Assembly: GCA_934569225.1 (NCBI GenBank)
Contig: CAKTKC010000031.1
Span: 1-17,123 of the forward strand
DNA: 17,123 nucleotides
Direction of reading: 5' to 3'
Source of the DNA: an uncultured Oscillospiraceae bacterium
Lineage (GTDB): Bacteria; Bacillota; Clostridia; Oscillospirales; Oscillospiraceae
Under the pieces are notes generated by a model. That model did not search any database, had not been told where the DNA came from, and saw nothing but the letters and a program-made list of their open reading frames with translations. Below are positions 1-6,967 of this stretch, one piece after another. Numbering within the stretch: the stretch's first letter is position 1; every line of letters starts with the position of its first letter. A program made the translations under genes and the position numbers.

Positions 1-851
1 AGAAAAAAGGAAATTTCACAACGCTGCTGCTGATCCTGGTGCTTCTCGCGGGACTGTCCTTGCTGCTGTATCCTTCCGTCAGCGATTACTGGAACTCCTT
101 CCACCAAACCCGCGCCATTGCCACGTATGCCGAAGAAGTCGCAAATTTGAACCAGGATCAATATGACGAAATCTGGGCCGCCACAAAGGCCTACAATGCG
201 TCTTTGGCAGAACGGGACAACGCCTACCTTCTGAGCGACGCACAGAAGGAGGAATACGCGCGGTTACTGGACATTTCCGGCCTTGGCATCATGGGCTATA
301 TCGAGATCCCGGAAATTGATGTGAGCCTGCCCGTATACCATGGCACGGAGGAATCCGTCCTCCAGATCGCCGTGGGGCATCTGGACTGGTCCAGCCTGCC
401 CGTTGGCGGGGAGAGCACCCACTGCGTCCTTTCCGGTCACCGGGGCCTGCCCAGCACCAAGCTGTTCACCAACCTGGACAAACTCCGAGAGGGGGATATC
501 TTCCTGCTGCGCATTCTGGACGAGGTGCTGACCTATGAAGTGGATCAGATCCTCATCGTGGAGCCTCAGGAAGTCGGAGCGCTGCAAATCGTGGAGGGTC
601 AGGATTACTGCACATTGGTGACCTGCACCCCCTACGGTATCAATACCCATCGGCTTTTGGTCCGGGGACACCGCATCGACAATGTGGAGGAGGCCAAAAC
701 CGTCCGCGTCACAGCCGACGCCGTCCAGATCGAACCGCTGTTGGTGGCGCCCATTGTGGCGATCCCGATTCTATTGTTACTGCTGATACTGCTTCTGCTG
801 CCAAAGCGGCCCAAGACGAAACACGGAGGTGACGCCGATGAAGAGGATTAG
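1..851 (+). CDS. Class C (pilus-polymerising) sortase, 5' end cut by window edge
   Basis: A membrane-bound transpeptidase that joins LPXTG pilin subunits into covalent polymers on the cell surface. The frame is already open at base 3 and reads KKGNFTTLLLILVLLAG, a cytoplasmic edge followed by a membrane helix, so the true start lies before the window; the GTG at 39 falls inside that helix and is not a credible start. The catalytic triad is visible: His in SGHRG (438-440), Cys in TCTPYG (624-626) and Arg nine residues later in THR (651-653). The motif GIMGYIEIP opens the sortase beta-barrel. A second, very hydrophobic helix (IVAIPILLLLLILLLLP) and a basic tail close the protein, as is usual for class C. 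I do not see a clear DPW-type lid motif before the barrel. It overlaps the pilin gene by 14 bases, so the two are translationally coupled and the pilin is its likely substrate. Confidence 0.93.
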   Translation, partial: KKGNFTTLLLILVLLAGLSLLLYPSVSDYWNSFHQTRAIATYAEEVANLNQDQYDEIWAATKAYNASLAERDNAYLLSDAQKEEYARLLDISGLGIMGYIEIPEIDVSLPVYHGTEESVLQIAVGHLDWSSLPVGGESTHCVLSGHRGLPSTKLFTNLDKLREGDIFLLRILDEVLTYEVDQILIVEPQEVGALQIVEGQDYCTLVTCTPYGINTHRLLVRGHRIDNVEEAKTVRVTADAVQIEPLLVAPIVAIPILLLLLILLLLPKRPKTKHGGDADEED

Positions 852-1848
852 ACGCATGACTGCTGCGCTGCTCAGTGTGCTGGCAGTATTCCTTCTCCTG
901 CCCTTGCAGGCTCTGGCGGCGGGAAGTATTGACTTGAACCAGGATGTAAGTTTGACCATTTCCTATCAAGATGGAAACACGCCCCTGGTTGGTGCAGAGT
1001 TTGACATTTTCCTGGTTGCCACAGTAGACGAATACGGCGAGCTGACCACCACAAAAGATTTCGCCCAGTTCCATGTCAATATCCGGGGCAAGGATGACGA
1101 GGCCTGGCGGACACTGGCATCCACCCTGGAGGGCTATGTATTGCGGGATGATATTTCCCCCACAGACAGTGGAAAGACCAATGATAAGGGATTGGTTTCC
1201 TTTCCCACCGCCGGAAAGAGCCTGAAAGCGGGTTTGTACTTTGTACTGGGGTATCGACACACGCAAAATGGCTTCCGCTATGATCCCACGCCATTCATGG
1301 TAATGCTGCCTGGATTGGACAAAGAGAATAACATTTGGGTTTATGATGTAGCCGTCAATGCAAAGTTCGATTCATCCCAAATCCCTGATAACCCAGATGA
1401 CCATACCATCGACCGAAAGGTTCTGAAGGTCTGGGCCGATGATGGACATGAAAAAGATCGTCCCAAAGAGGTAATTGTTCAGCTTCTTCGTGACGGCAAG
1501 GTATATGATACCGTAACCCTGAACGCGGCAAACAACTGGCGGTACACCTGGACGGGATTGAATGATCGCTATACGTGGACCATTGTGGAGAAAGAGTTGG
1601 AGGGCTATACCGTGGAGGTCACACGGGAGGGTATCACTTTTGTGGTGACAAATAGCTACAATGAGGAAATTCCTGACGAACCTACTCCCACAACACCTAC
1701 CACGCCGGACAAACCTACTACACCTACAAAGCCGACGCTGCCTCAGACTGGCCAGCTCTGGTGGCCGGTTCCAGTGTTGATTGCCGCCGGACTGCTCTTT
1801 GTCGTGATCGGCCTGGTGCGCCGCAGAGGTGCAACAGATGAGAAATGA
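838..1848 (+). CDS. LPQTG-anchored pilin subunit with one Cna_B isopeptide domain
   Basis: A secreted, sortase-anchored pilus or adhesin subunit of 336 residues. I chose ATG 838 over the in-frame GTG at 829 because CGGAGGT (824-830) sits about 8 bases before it. The order is: signal peptide (MKRIRRM, then a hydrophobic core ending ALA near residue 27); an N-terminal beta domain (about 30-175) with the pilin-motif region WVYDVAVNAK at 167-176; a Cna_B domain (about 194-274) with a plausible Lys197-Asn272 isopeptide bond and Glu251 as catalyst; a Pro/Thr stalk (280-300); LPQTG at 301-305; a membrane helix; and a basic tail. The lysine of the usual pilin motif (VYPK) is kept, but its neighbours are changed to VNAK. 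It lies between two sortase genes, overlapping both by a few bases. It could be a backbone or a minor subunit; its small size and single Cna_B domain do not decide. Confidence 0.9.
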   Translation: MKRIRRMTAALLSVLAVFLLLPLQALAAGSIDLNQDVSLTISYQDGNTPLVGAEFDIFLVATVDEYGELTTTKDFAQFHVNIRGKDDEAWRTLASTLEGYVLRDDISPTDSGKTNDKGLVSFPTAGKSLKAGLYFVLGYRHTQNGFRYDPTPFMVMLPGLDKENNIWVYDVAVNAKFDSSQIPDNPDDHTIDRKVLKVWADDGHEKDRPKEVIVQLLRDGKVYDTVTLNAANNWRYTWTGLNDRYTWTIVEKELEGYTVEVTREGITFVVTNSYNEEIPDEPTPTTPTTPDKPTTPTKPTLPQTGQLWWPVPVLIAAGLLFVVIGLVRRRGATDEK

Positions 1849-3856
1849 AGAACAGAGTGGCAGGAAACAAAGGGGTTTGCTGTCGATTACGGTTGGGCTG
1901 CTGCTGATTGCAGCAGCCCTTTTCCTTGTATCTTACAACTTGTACGACGAGCTGCGGGCAGAGCAATCGGCCAGGCAAGCGGTAACCCAGCTGGATGCGT
2001 ATTTGCCCGCAGAGGCCGCTCCAGAGGCTCCCTCGGACTCCGCCGGGGATCAGGAGCCGTTGGTGAGCGATGAGCGGACTGTTATTCCGGACTATGTTCT
2101 ATCCCCTAATATGGAAATGCCAGTGGAAACCATCAACGGAATAGACTTTATCGGTGTTTTAAGAATCCCCGCCTTGGAGCTGGAGCTGCCGATTATCAGT
2201 GAGTGGAATTATCCCAATCTGAAAACTGCTCCCTGCCGGTACAGTGGGTCTGTCTATTTGAATAACCTGATTATTTGCGGCCACAACTACACTTCCCATT
2301 TCGGAACCTTAACCAAATACGCACAGGATCATGGCTACACAAACCTGAAAATTCTGGTGGACGACGGTTATACCGGCACGAACTTTCAGCGCCCCGGCGT
2401 ACAGGAGGGCTTTGAACTGGTAAAGCAGGGATTGGTAGGCTGCTGGCTTTGCAAAGACCTATCCCGCTTTGGCCGTGATTACCTGACTGTAGGCCAGTAC
2501 ACCGACATCATCTTCCCCAGCTATGATGTGCGCTTCATTGCCGTCAACGACGGCGTGGACAGCCAGCGCGGGGACGGAGAGGGCTTTGCTGCGGTCCGAA
2601 ACCTGTTCAACGAGTGGTATCCGCGCGATACCTCCAAGAAAGTCCGTATCAGCCTGCATCAGCGCGGCACCAGCGGCAAGCACATGGGCAAACCGCCCTA
2701 CGGATACCGCTGCGGCCCGGAGGACAAGGATCACTGGATTCTGGATGAAGAAGCGGCCCAGGTCGTCAAGCTCATCTTCGACCTTTGCATTGACGGCAAA
2801 GGCCCGGAGCAGATTGCGAGGATTCTGGAAGAAAAGCAGATTCTGACCACAAGAGCGCTGTATGCCAAGCGTAAGAAAAAGCCAATGCCAGAAAGACCGT
2901 ACCACTGGGGCAACCAGTCCATTGTGGCAATTCTGGAGCGGCAGGAGTACACGGGCTGTACCTGCAACTTCAAAACCTATTCCAAGTCCTACAAGCTGAA
3001 AAAGCGGATTCCCAACGAGCCGGAGGATATGTTCTATCTGCCGGATACACAGGAAGCGATTGTATCTCAGGCACAGTTTGACCGGGCACAGGAACTGAGG
3101 AAAAACAAACGCCGCCCTGCAAAAGCGGAACGGCAGGGATTGTTTTCCGGACTTCTGTTCTGTGCCGATTGCGGCGGCAAGCTCCATTTTACCACAAGCA
3201 AGAGCTTTGAGGGCAAACAGGATCACTATGTCTGCAAAAATTATAAGAGAAACCGTGGTACTTGCACTGCTCACTATATCCGGGAAGATGTGCTTCGTGA
3301 AATCGTTCTGGAACGCATCCGGACAGTCAATAAGTATATTCGCAATGATGTGGATGGTTTTCAGGAAGAATGGCTGCAATGCCACAGGATTGACCAGGAG
3401 CGAAGTATCCGGGATGATAAAAAGAAACTGGAACAGGCAAAGAAACGCCTTTCCGATCTGGATGTCATCATCTCCCGGCTGTACGAGGACTACGTTCTTG
3501 GAAATCTCAGTCAGGACAGATATAAAAAAATGGCTGCGGACTATGAAGCCGAGCAGGAACGGTTAAAGTTCGAAATTGAAGTTATCGAAGAATGGGTGGA
3601 ACAGCGGGAAGAAATGAACGACGGTCTGGATGCCTTTATTGTCCTGACACAGAAATATGTGGATGTTGAGGAACTGACGCAGACCATCGTGAACGAGTAT
3701 ATCAAGAAGATCATCGTCTATGCCCCGGACAAGTCCAGCGGCAAGCGCAAGCAGAAAGTGAAGATTTTCTTCAACTTCGTGGACGATGTGGATATTCCCG
3801 TTATTTCCGAACCTATCATCACGCAAACAACCTATGAACGCAGAAAAACGGCGTGA
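1838..3856 (+). CDS. In-frame chimera: N-terminal half of a sortase fused to a serine recombinase lacking its catalytic Ser
   Basis: ATG 1838 has AGAGG (1825-1829) about 8 bases before it and overlaps the pilin stop, the same layout as the gene before. Residues 1-157 are a membrane-anchored class B/D-like sortase: basic start, helix LLSITVGLLLIAAALFLVSY, the IDFIGVLRIPALELELPI strand and the catalytic His in ICGHNYTSHFGT. The catalytic Cys and Arg half is absent. From about residue 159 (TKYAQDHGY) the protein is a large serine recombinase of the type found on clostridial conjugative and mobilisable elements: DDGYTGTNF, the Arg-rich KDLSRFGRDY, a recombinase domain around KPPYGY (286), a zinc ribbon (Cys442, 445, 466, 476), a charged coiled coil (about 525-595) and a DUF4368-like tail. 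Its first roughly 60 residues, with the nucleophilic Ser, are missing. Neither enzyme should be active. The frame is unbroken for 672 residues. A deletion fusion or an assembly join would both explain it. Confidence 0.9.
   Translation: MRNEEQSGRKQRGLLSITVGLLLIAAALFLVSYNLYDELRAEQSARQAVTQLDAYLPAEAAPEAPSDSAGDQEPLVSDERTVIPDYVLSPNMEMPVETINGIDFIGVLRIPALELELPIISEWNYPNLKTAPCRYSGSVYLNNLIICGHNYTSHFGTLTKYAQDHGYTNLKILVDDGYTGTNFQRPGVQEGFELVKQGLVGCWLCKDLSRFGRDYLTVGQYTDIIFPSYDVRFIAVNDGVDSQRGDGEGFAAVRNLFNEWYPRDTSKKVRISLHQRGTSGKHMGKPPYGYRCGPEDKDHWILDEEAAQVVKLIFDLCIDGKGPEQIARILEEKQILTTRALYAKRKKKPMPERPYHWGNQSIVAILERQEYTGCTCNFKTYSKSYKLKKRIPNEPEDMFYLPDTQEAIVSQAQFDRAQELRKNKRRPAKAERQGLFSGLLFCADCGGKLHFTTSKSFEGKQDHYVCKNYKRNRGTCTAHYIREDVLREIVLERIRTVNKYIRNDVDGFQEEWLQCHRIDQERSIRDDKKKLEQAKKRLSDLDVIISRLYEDYVLGNLSQDRYKKMAADYEAEQERLKFEIEVIEEWVEQREEMNDGLDAFIVLTQKYVDVEELTQTIVNEYIKKIIVYAPDKSSGKRKQKVKIFFNFVDDVDIPVISEPIITQTTYERRKTA
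2303..2320 (+). other. Junction between sortase and serine recombinase sequence
   Basis: The protein switches family within a few codons. HFGT (ending about base 2308) is the sortase motif just after its catalytic His, where a sortase would normally continue into the barrel strand leading to Cys. TKYAQDHGY (from about 2312) is the recombinase segment that normally follows the conserved N-terminal Ser block. The exact crossover cannot be placed better than about 2303-2320 without the two parent sequences. No inverted repeat or target duplication is evident at the join. Confidence 0.8.
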
Positions 3857-3880
3857 CCTTTAGGTCACACCGTTTTCTGC
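3845..3880. terminator. Bidirectional intrinsic terminator between the convergent recombinase and HD-domain genes
   Basis: A hairpin with arms CGGCGTGACC and GGTCACACCG around a TTTA loop, with A and T runs on its sides. Read leftwards it is CGGTGTGACC, TAAA, GGTCACGCCG, a 10-pair stem with one G-U pair, followed by TTTTT, so it should end the HD-domain transcript. Read rightwards it has one A-C mismatch followed by TTTT, so it may also end the recombinase transcript. The recombinase stop codon (3854-3856) lies inside the stem. A further short inverted repeat AATAGT/ACTATT (3886-3905) follows. Confidence 0.65.
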
Positions 3881-3958
3881 GACAAAATAGTTACTTGTCA
3901 CTATTAAGCCTCGGCTTTCGGGGACTTTTGCGTCATAATCCGTTTATCCAGAAGGGGA

Positions 3959-4537
3959 TCAGCCGCAGAGCTTTGCCTGCTCCGCCGCTACGCTGGCTTC
4001 GCAGCTGCGCATGGCGAGAATGGTCTTCTCCATCAGCTCTTCCAGCGTCCAGCCCAGACGGTCGGCACCGGTCTGGATCACGTCCCGGGAGCATCCGGCA
4101 GCGAACTTCTTGTCCTTGTATTTCTTTTTCAGACTGCTGACCTCCATGTCCATGACGCTCTTGCTGGGGCGCATCCGGGCGGCCGCGCCGATCAGGCCGG
4201 TCAGTTCGTCGGCGGCAAAGAGGATCTTCTCCATCTTGTGAGTCGGCTCCACGTCGCAGCACAGGCCGTAGCCGTGAGAGCAGATGGCGTGAACCATCTC
4301 GGGGCTGGCATTGATCTCGGCCAGCAGCTCCGGCGCTTTGACGCAGTGCTGTTCGGGGTAGCGCTCGAAATCCACGTCGTGGAGAAGGCCGCACAGACCC
4401 CAGAAGTCTGCGTCTTCGCCTTCCTGCTGGGTAAACCAGCGCATGACGCCCTCAACGGTCAGGGCGTGGAGAATGTGAAACGGCTCCTGATTGTATTTTT
4501 GCAGCAGGGCAAGCGCCTGCTCCCGTGTGACTTCCAT
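3959..4537 (-). CDS. HD-domain (HDIG-type) metal-dependent phosphohydrolase, small
   Basis: A 192-residue soluble protein of the HD superfamily, metal-dependent phosphohydrolases acting on nucleotides or other phosphate esters; the substrate cannot be read from sequence. Visible motifs are FHILHALTVEG (His24), the core GLLHDVDFERYPEQH (His53-Asp54, then His64), ICSHGYG and the downstream AADELTGLI with the last metal-binding Asp. The start is ATG at 4537 rather than an upstream codon: AGGAGG (4544-4549) lies six bases before it. It stands alone on the minus strand behind a strong promoter (4567-4595). The terminator at 3845-3880 lies about 80 bases after its stop. The C-terminal helical part (LGWTLEELMEKTILAMR) is typical of the small single-domain HD proteins found near housekeeping genes of Firmicutes. 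Family assignment is sure; the biological role is unknown. Confidence 0.88.
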   Translation of the reverse strand: MEVTREQALALLQKYNQEPFHILHALTVEGVMRWFTQQEGEDADFWGLCGLLHDVDFERYPEQHCVKAPELLAEINASPEMVHAICSHGYGLCCDVEPTHKMEKILFAADELTGLIGAAARMRPSKSVMDMEVSSLKKKYKDKKFAAGCSRDVIQTGADRLGWTLEELMEKTILAMRSCEASVAAEQAKLCG

Positions 4538-4566
4538 AAAATACCTCCTGTGAGAAGTTTGCAACC

Positions 4567-4595
4567 ATTCTACGACTGCCGGGGATATTTGTCAA
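4567..4595 (-). promoter_or_regulatory. SigA-type promoter of the HD-domain gene
   Basis: Read on the minus strand: TTGACA (4590-4595), 17-base spacer, TAGAAT (4567-4572). This is a perfect -35 box, a one-mismatch -10 box and the ideal spacing, placed about 30 bases before the start codon at 4537. Confidence 0.8.
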
Positions 4596-4629
4596 TGAGG
4601 AAAAGCGACGGATTCTTCTCAAATTTTCA

Positions 4630-4895
4630 GCCCCGGCTTCACGGAAGGGAAGCCGGGGCACAGCGTGCCCCAAAAGCCTCGCAGAGTTTGCCGCCCGCAG
4701 GCGGCAAATAAAGTCAGATCATTTTCTGCCGGGGCGTGTACCTGGCAGAAAATACCTTACAGGCTGCAAGTGCGCGAGTTGGCCGCCATAGGCGGCCAAG
4801 GAGTGCGCGCAGCAGACTGCAACCCTTTTGTCAAAAAAGGCCAACGGCCTTTTTTGACAGTATAAGCCCCGACTTCGCTGACGCGGAGCCGGGGC
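4630..4895. repeat. Cluster of six hairpins bounded by an outer inverted repeat
   Basis: This fills most of the 379-base gap between the foldase stop and the HD-domain start. Perfect or nearly perfect stems, left to right: GCCCCGGCTTC (4630-4640) with 4649-4659; TTTGCCGCC (4687-4695) with 4700-4708; ATTTTCTGCC (4721-4730) with 4744-4753; TTGGCCGCC (4779-4787) with 4791-4799; a 14-pair stem 4829-4842 with 4846-4859; and an imperfect stem from GCCCCG (4866-4871) to CGGGGC (4890-4895). The first and last hairpins share the same core, so the block begins with GCCCCGGCTTC and ends with the reverse complement of GCCCCGGCTCC. No protein is supported here. It may be a mosaic of intergenic repeats or a miniature mobile element; the right-hand hairpins also serve as terminators. 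Confidence 0.75.
4829..4859. terminator. Strong intrinsic terminator downstream of the foldase gene
   Basis: A perfect 14-base-pair stem, TGTCAAAAAAGGCC against GGCCTTTTTTGACA, with a three-base loop. The GC core is flanked by six A and six T bases, so it is symmetrical and can stop transcription in either direction. It lies about 58 bases past the foldase stop, with a second GC-rich hairpin (4866-4895) between. Confidence 0.75.
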
Positions 4896-4916
4896 AGTGG
4901 TTTTTGCCTGGAATAC

Positions 4917-6527
4917 TTAGCTGGCGCTGATGACCAGATCCTTGCGGATATATCTGGTGTCACCGTCGGTCATGGGCATGGCCTCCACCGTGGCGTCGTA
5001 CCATTCCTGGGTGTCGGCGCTGCGCAGCTCGTTCTCGATCTGGTAGTCACGGTAGGTGGTGTCGCTCTTGCCCACGAAGTACATGACATGGTAGCCGTAC
5101 TGGGACTCGATGATGCCAGTGTTGCCGCTTTGACGGCTTTCGTCAAAGCACCAGTCGTTGAAGCTGGACACCATCTGGCCGGGGTAGACGTTCTCGTACA
5201 GGCCGCCGGTGGTGCCGTCGCCGTCGTCGGACTTCTCGTTGGCCAGGGCAGCGAAGGAATCCTCGGTGGCGTCGCCGGACATCCACTCGTCCAGAATTTC
5301 CTCGGCCTTCTGCTTGGCGGCGTTCTTCTCCTCGTCGGAGTAGGTGGTGGTGCCGGTGGTGGAATCGGTGGTGCCGCCCTCAAACTTGACCAGAATGTGG
5401 CGCACGTTCACCAGGGGGAAGGTGTTGTCGTTGGAGCCGGTGTAGAACACGGCATAGTAGCCCAGGGTGGTCGTGGTTTCCTTGCCCTCGTCATCGGTAG
5501 AGGTGGAGGTGTTGGCGATGACGGTCTTGTCGCCCTCCTTGCGGGCGCTGTCAACGATCCAGTCCCTGACGGTGGTGGAGACGGAGGAATACTGCTGGTC
5601 GGTGTAAGCGGTGCTGGAAGCCTCGGTGTCCCGGTTGACATCCAGAGCGGCGATGGCGGCGTCAAAGTCCGCGACAGTGGCGACGTCTTCGCCGATCAGG
5701 GAATTGGCAGCCTCCTCGGCAGCCTTCACGGCCTCATCGCTGTCTGCGTCAACCTCATCTGTCTGGTACTTGCTGACGGCGAGATAGTAGGTGTTGTAGG
5801 TGAAGGAGGAATACTTGTCGTAGTTTTCGCTCTCAGCCGCACGCAGGTCGGCGTCGGTGTAGGTCAGGGAAGAGGAGTAGCTGTTATAGTAGGCGTTGGC
5901 CAGGGTGGTGACGGTAACGTACTGCTTGTAGCTTTCCTCCGTGGCACCGTTGCCGTACTGGGCCTTCAGGAAGTCCTTGGCGCTGGAATAGCCGTACAGG
6001 GTGGCGTACATCTTCATGTTGCTGATGGTACTGTCGATATCGGCAAGCTGATCCTCGGACAGGGTGAAGCCTGCGGCCTCGGCGGCGTCGGCCATGGCGT
6101 AGATGCTGCGGGCGTTGTCCTTGGCGGTGTTCAGGAAATCATCCGCCCAGGTCAGATCGCCGTCACTGCTGACGGTCTGCTGATCCAGGGGCTTGGAGGT
6201 GTCCAGACCCAGCATGGCGGCGTAGCTGCCGTAGTCGGAGTTAAAGTTGTTGATGGCGCTCATATAGAAGTAGCTCAGCTCGGCGTTGCTGATCTCGTGA
6301 TCGCCCACAGTCAGCGCCACGGTGTTCCGCTCCCGGACACCGCTGTTGGAAATGCTTCTGGTGACGCCGATGGCAATGGCGAATACCACCATGACAGCCA
6401 GAACGACGACAAAAATGGTGGTGTAAAGCGTTAGCTTCTTTGCTTCCTTCTGCTCAGCGACCTGTTTTTCCGTCATTTTGGCGGTCTGCTGCTCATTACG
6501 GAGCTTTTTCTTGCTGGATGCGCTCAT
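4917..6527 (-). CDS. Membrane-anchored parvulin-type peptidyl-prolyl isomerase (PrsA/SurA-like foldase)
   Basis: A probable extracytoplasmic folding catalyst that helps secreted proteins reach their native form. It has 536 residues from ATG 6527, chosen because GAGAGGA lies about 10 bases before it; the longer frame would have no ribosome site. Layout: a charged cytoplasmic segment rich in Lys, Glu and Gln (1-33), one membrane helix (about 34-56, TIFVVVLAVMVVFAIAIGV), a SurA_N-like helical chaperone region (about 70-250), an Asp/Ser/Thr-rich stretch, and a C-terminal rotamase domain (about 370-485) marked by NVRHILVKF and GIIESQYGYHVMYF. Unlike Bacillus PrsA there is no lipobox; the anchor is a membrane helix after a cytoplasmic tail. 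The rotamase domain carries a Thr/Ser insert (TTDSTTGTTTYSDEE). It is monocistronic, with its own promoter at 6593-6621 and terminators after 4917. Confidence 0.88.
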   Translation of the reverse strand: MSASSKKKLRNEQQTAKMTEKQVAEQKEAKKLTLYTTIFVVVLAVMVVFAIAIGVTRSISNSGVRERNTVALTVGDHEISNAELSYFYMSAINNFNSDYGSYAAMLGLDTSKPLDQQTVSSDGDLTWADDFLNTAKDNARSIYAMADAAEAAGFTLSEDQLADIDSTISNMKMYATLYGYSSAKDFLKAQYGNGATEESYKQYVTVTTLANAYYNSYSSSLTYTDADLRAAESENYDKYSSFTYNTYYLAVSKYQTDEVDADSDEAVKAAEEAANSLIGEDVATVADFDAAIAALDVNRDTEASSTAYTDQQYSSVSTTVRDWIVDSARKEGDKTVIANTSTSTDDEGKETTTTLGYYAVFYTGSNDNTFPLVNVRHILVKFEGGTTDSTTGTTTYSDEEKNAAKQKAEEILDEWMSGDATEDSFAALANEKSDDGDGTTGGLYENVYPGQMVSSFNDWCFDESRQSGNTGIIESQYGYHVMYFVGKSDTTYRDYQIENELRSADTQEWYDATVEAMPMTDGDTRYIRKDLVISAS

Positions 6528-6592
6528 GTAATCAAATCCTCTCATTTGTCCTTTTGGTCATAACGCGATTGGTTTTACGCATAGACCAGGGT

Positions 6593-6621
6593 ATTATAAT
6601 CTATTTTCCTGCCGGTTTCAA
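6593..6621 (-). promoter_or_regulatory. SigA-type promoter of the parvulin foldase gene
   Basis: Minus-strand reading: TTGAAA (6616-6621), a spacer of exactly 17 bases, and a perfect TATAAT (6593-6598). It lies about 66 bases upstream of the start at 6527, leaving a leader of about 60 bases. I see nothing further in 6622-6710. Confidence 0.8.
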
Positions 6622-6710
6622 GGGGCAATCTGCCGAAGAAGACGGAATTAGAAAAAAATTTACAGAAAATTTGTGCCGGCCGACCCCGCAAGAATGCCAT
6701 ATGACTCCTA

Positions 6711-6937
6711 TGGGGAAGCTCTGACCAGATCGACGAGAGCTGACAGCGAGAGATTTTTCACCAGATGAAGGTATTAAAAGTGGAGGAATACTTTGTGTAC
6801 CCGCAAGGGGTATGCCGCATCCGTAAGCCGGCTTGTGCCGGCAACGGCTGCGCTGTATTTCCCACTTTTAATACCGCACAGCTGGGGAAAAAGATCCGCT
6901 GTTCAGCCGAAGGCGATCTGGTCAGAGTTTCCCCCAA
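6711..6937. repeat. Long imperfect palindrome flanked by TA, MITE-like or structured RNA
   Basis: The two ends pair over 21 continuous positions (6712-6732 with 6914-6934, one G-U). Further in, GCTGACAGCG (6739-6748) pairs with 6897-6907 with one bulge, GATTTTTC...CCAG pairs with CTGG...GAAAAAGATC, and GGTATTAAAAGTGG (6770-6783) plus GAATAC pairs with 6855-6875. The tip holds two hairpins: TACCC/GGGTA (about 6798-6812) and a stem CGCA-CCGT-GCCGGC, TTGT, GCCGGC-ACGG-TGCG (about 6816-6852). The ends TGGGGAA and TTCCCCCAA are bounded by TA (6709-6710 and 6938-6939), as expected of a Tc1/mariner (IS630)-type miniature element. Short open frames across it show no protein-like features. A transcribed hairpin RNA is the alternative. 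Confidence 0.7.
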
Positions 6938-6965
6938 TAAAAAACACGGGGAGCCGAAGCTCCCC
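6936..6965 (-). terminator. Intrinsic terminator of the probable 6S RNA
   Basis: Read on the minus strand: GGGGAGC, TTCG tetraloop, GCTCCCC (6948-6965), then GTG and six T (6939-6944). A 7-pair GC stem with a UUCG-type loop and a T tract is a textbook intrinsic terminator. It begins three bases past the closing stem of the RNA at 6968-7166. Confidence 0.85.
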
Positions 6966-6967
6966 AT

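Noticed and set aside
3914..3935. A short hairpin (CCTCG/CGGGG) as a further terminator
   Set aside because: Only five pairs including a G-T, with a poor T tract on one side; the hairpin at 3845-3880 is a far better candidate.
4687..4799. Possible CRISPR array, because of repeated CCGCC/GGCGG units
   Set aside because: The units are self-complementary hairpins of differing sequence and spacing, not identical direct repeats with constant spacers, and no cas gene is nearby.
5088..6434. A Gly/Val-rich plus-strand frame opposite the foldase
   Set aside because: Pure mirror of an Asp/Ser/Thr-rich coding sequence; no start signal or family resemblance.
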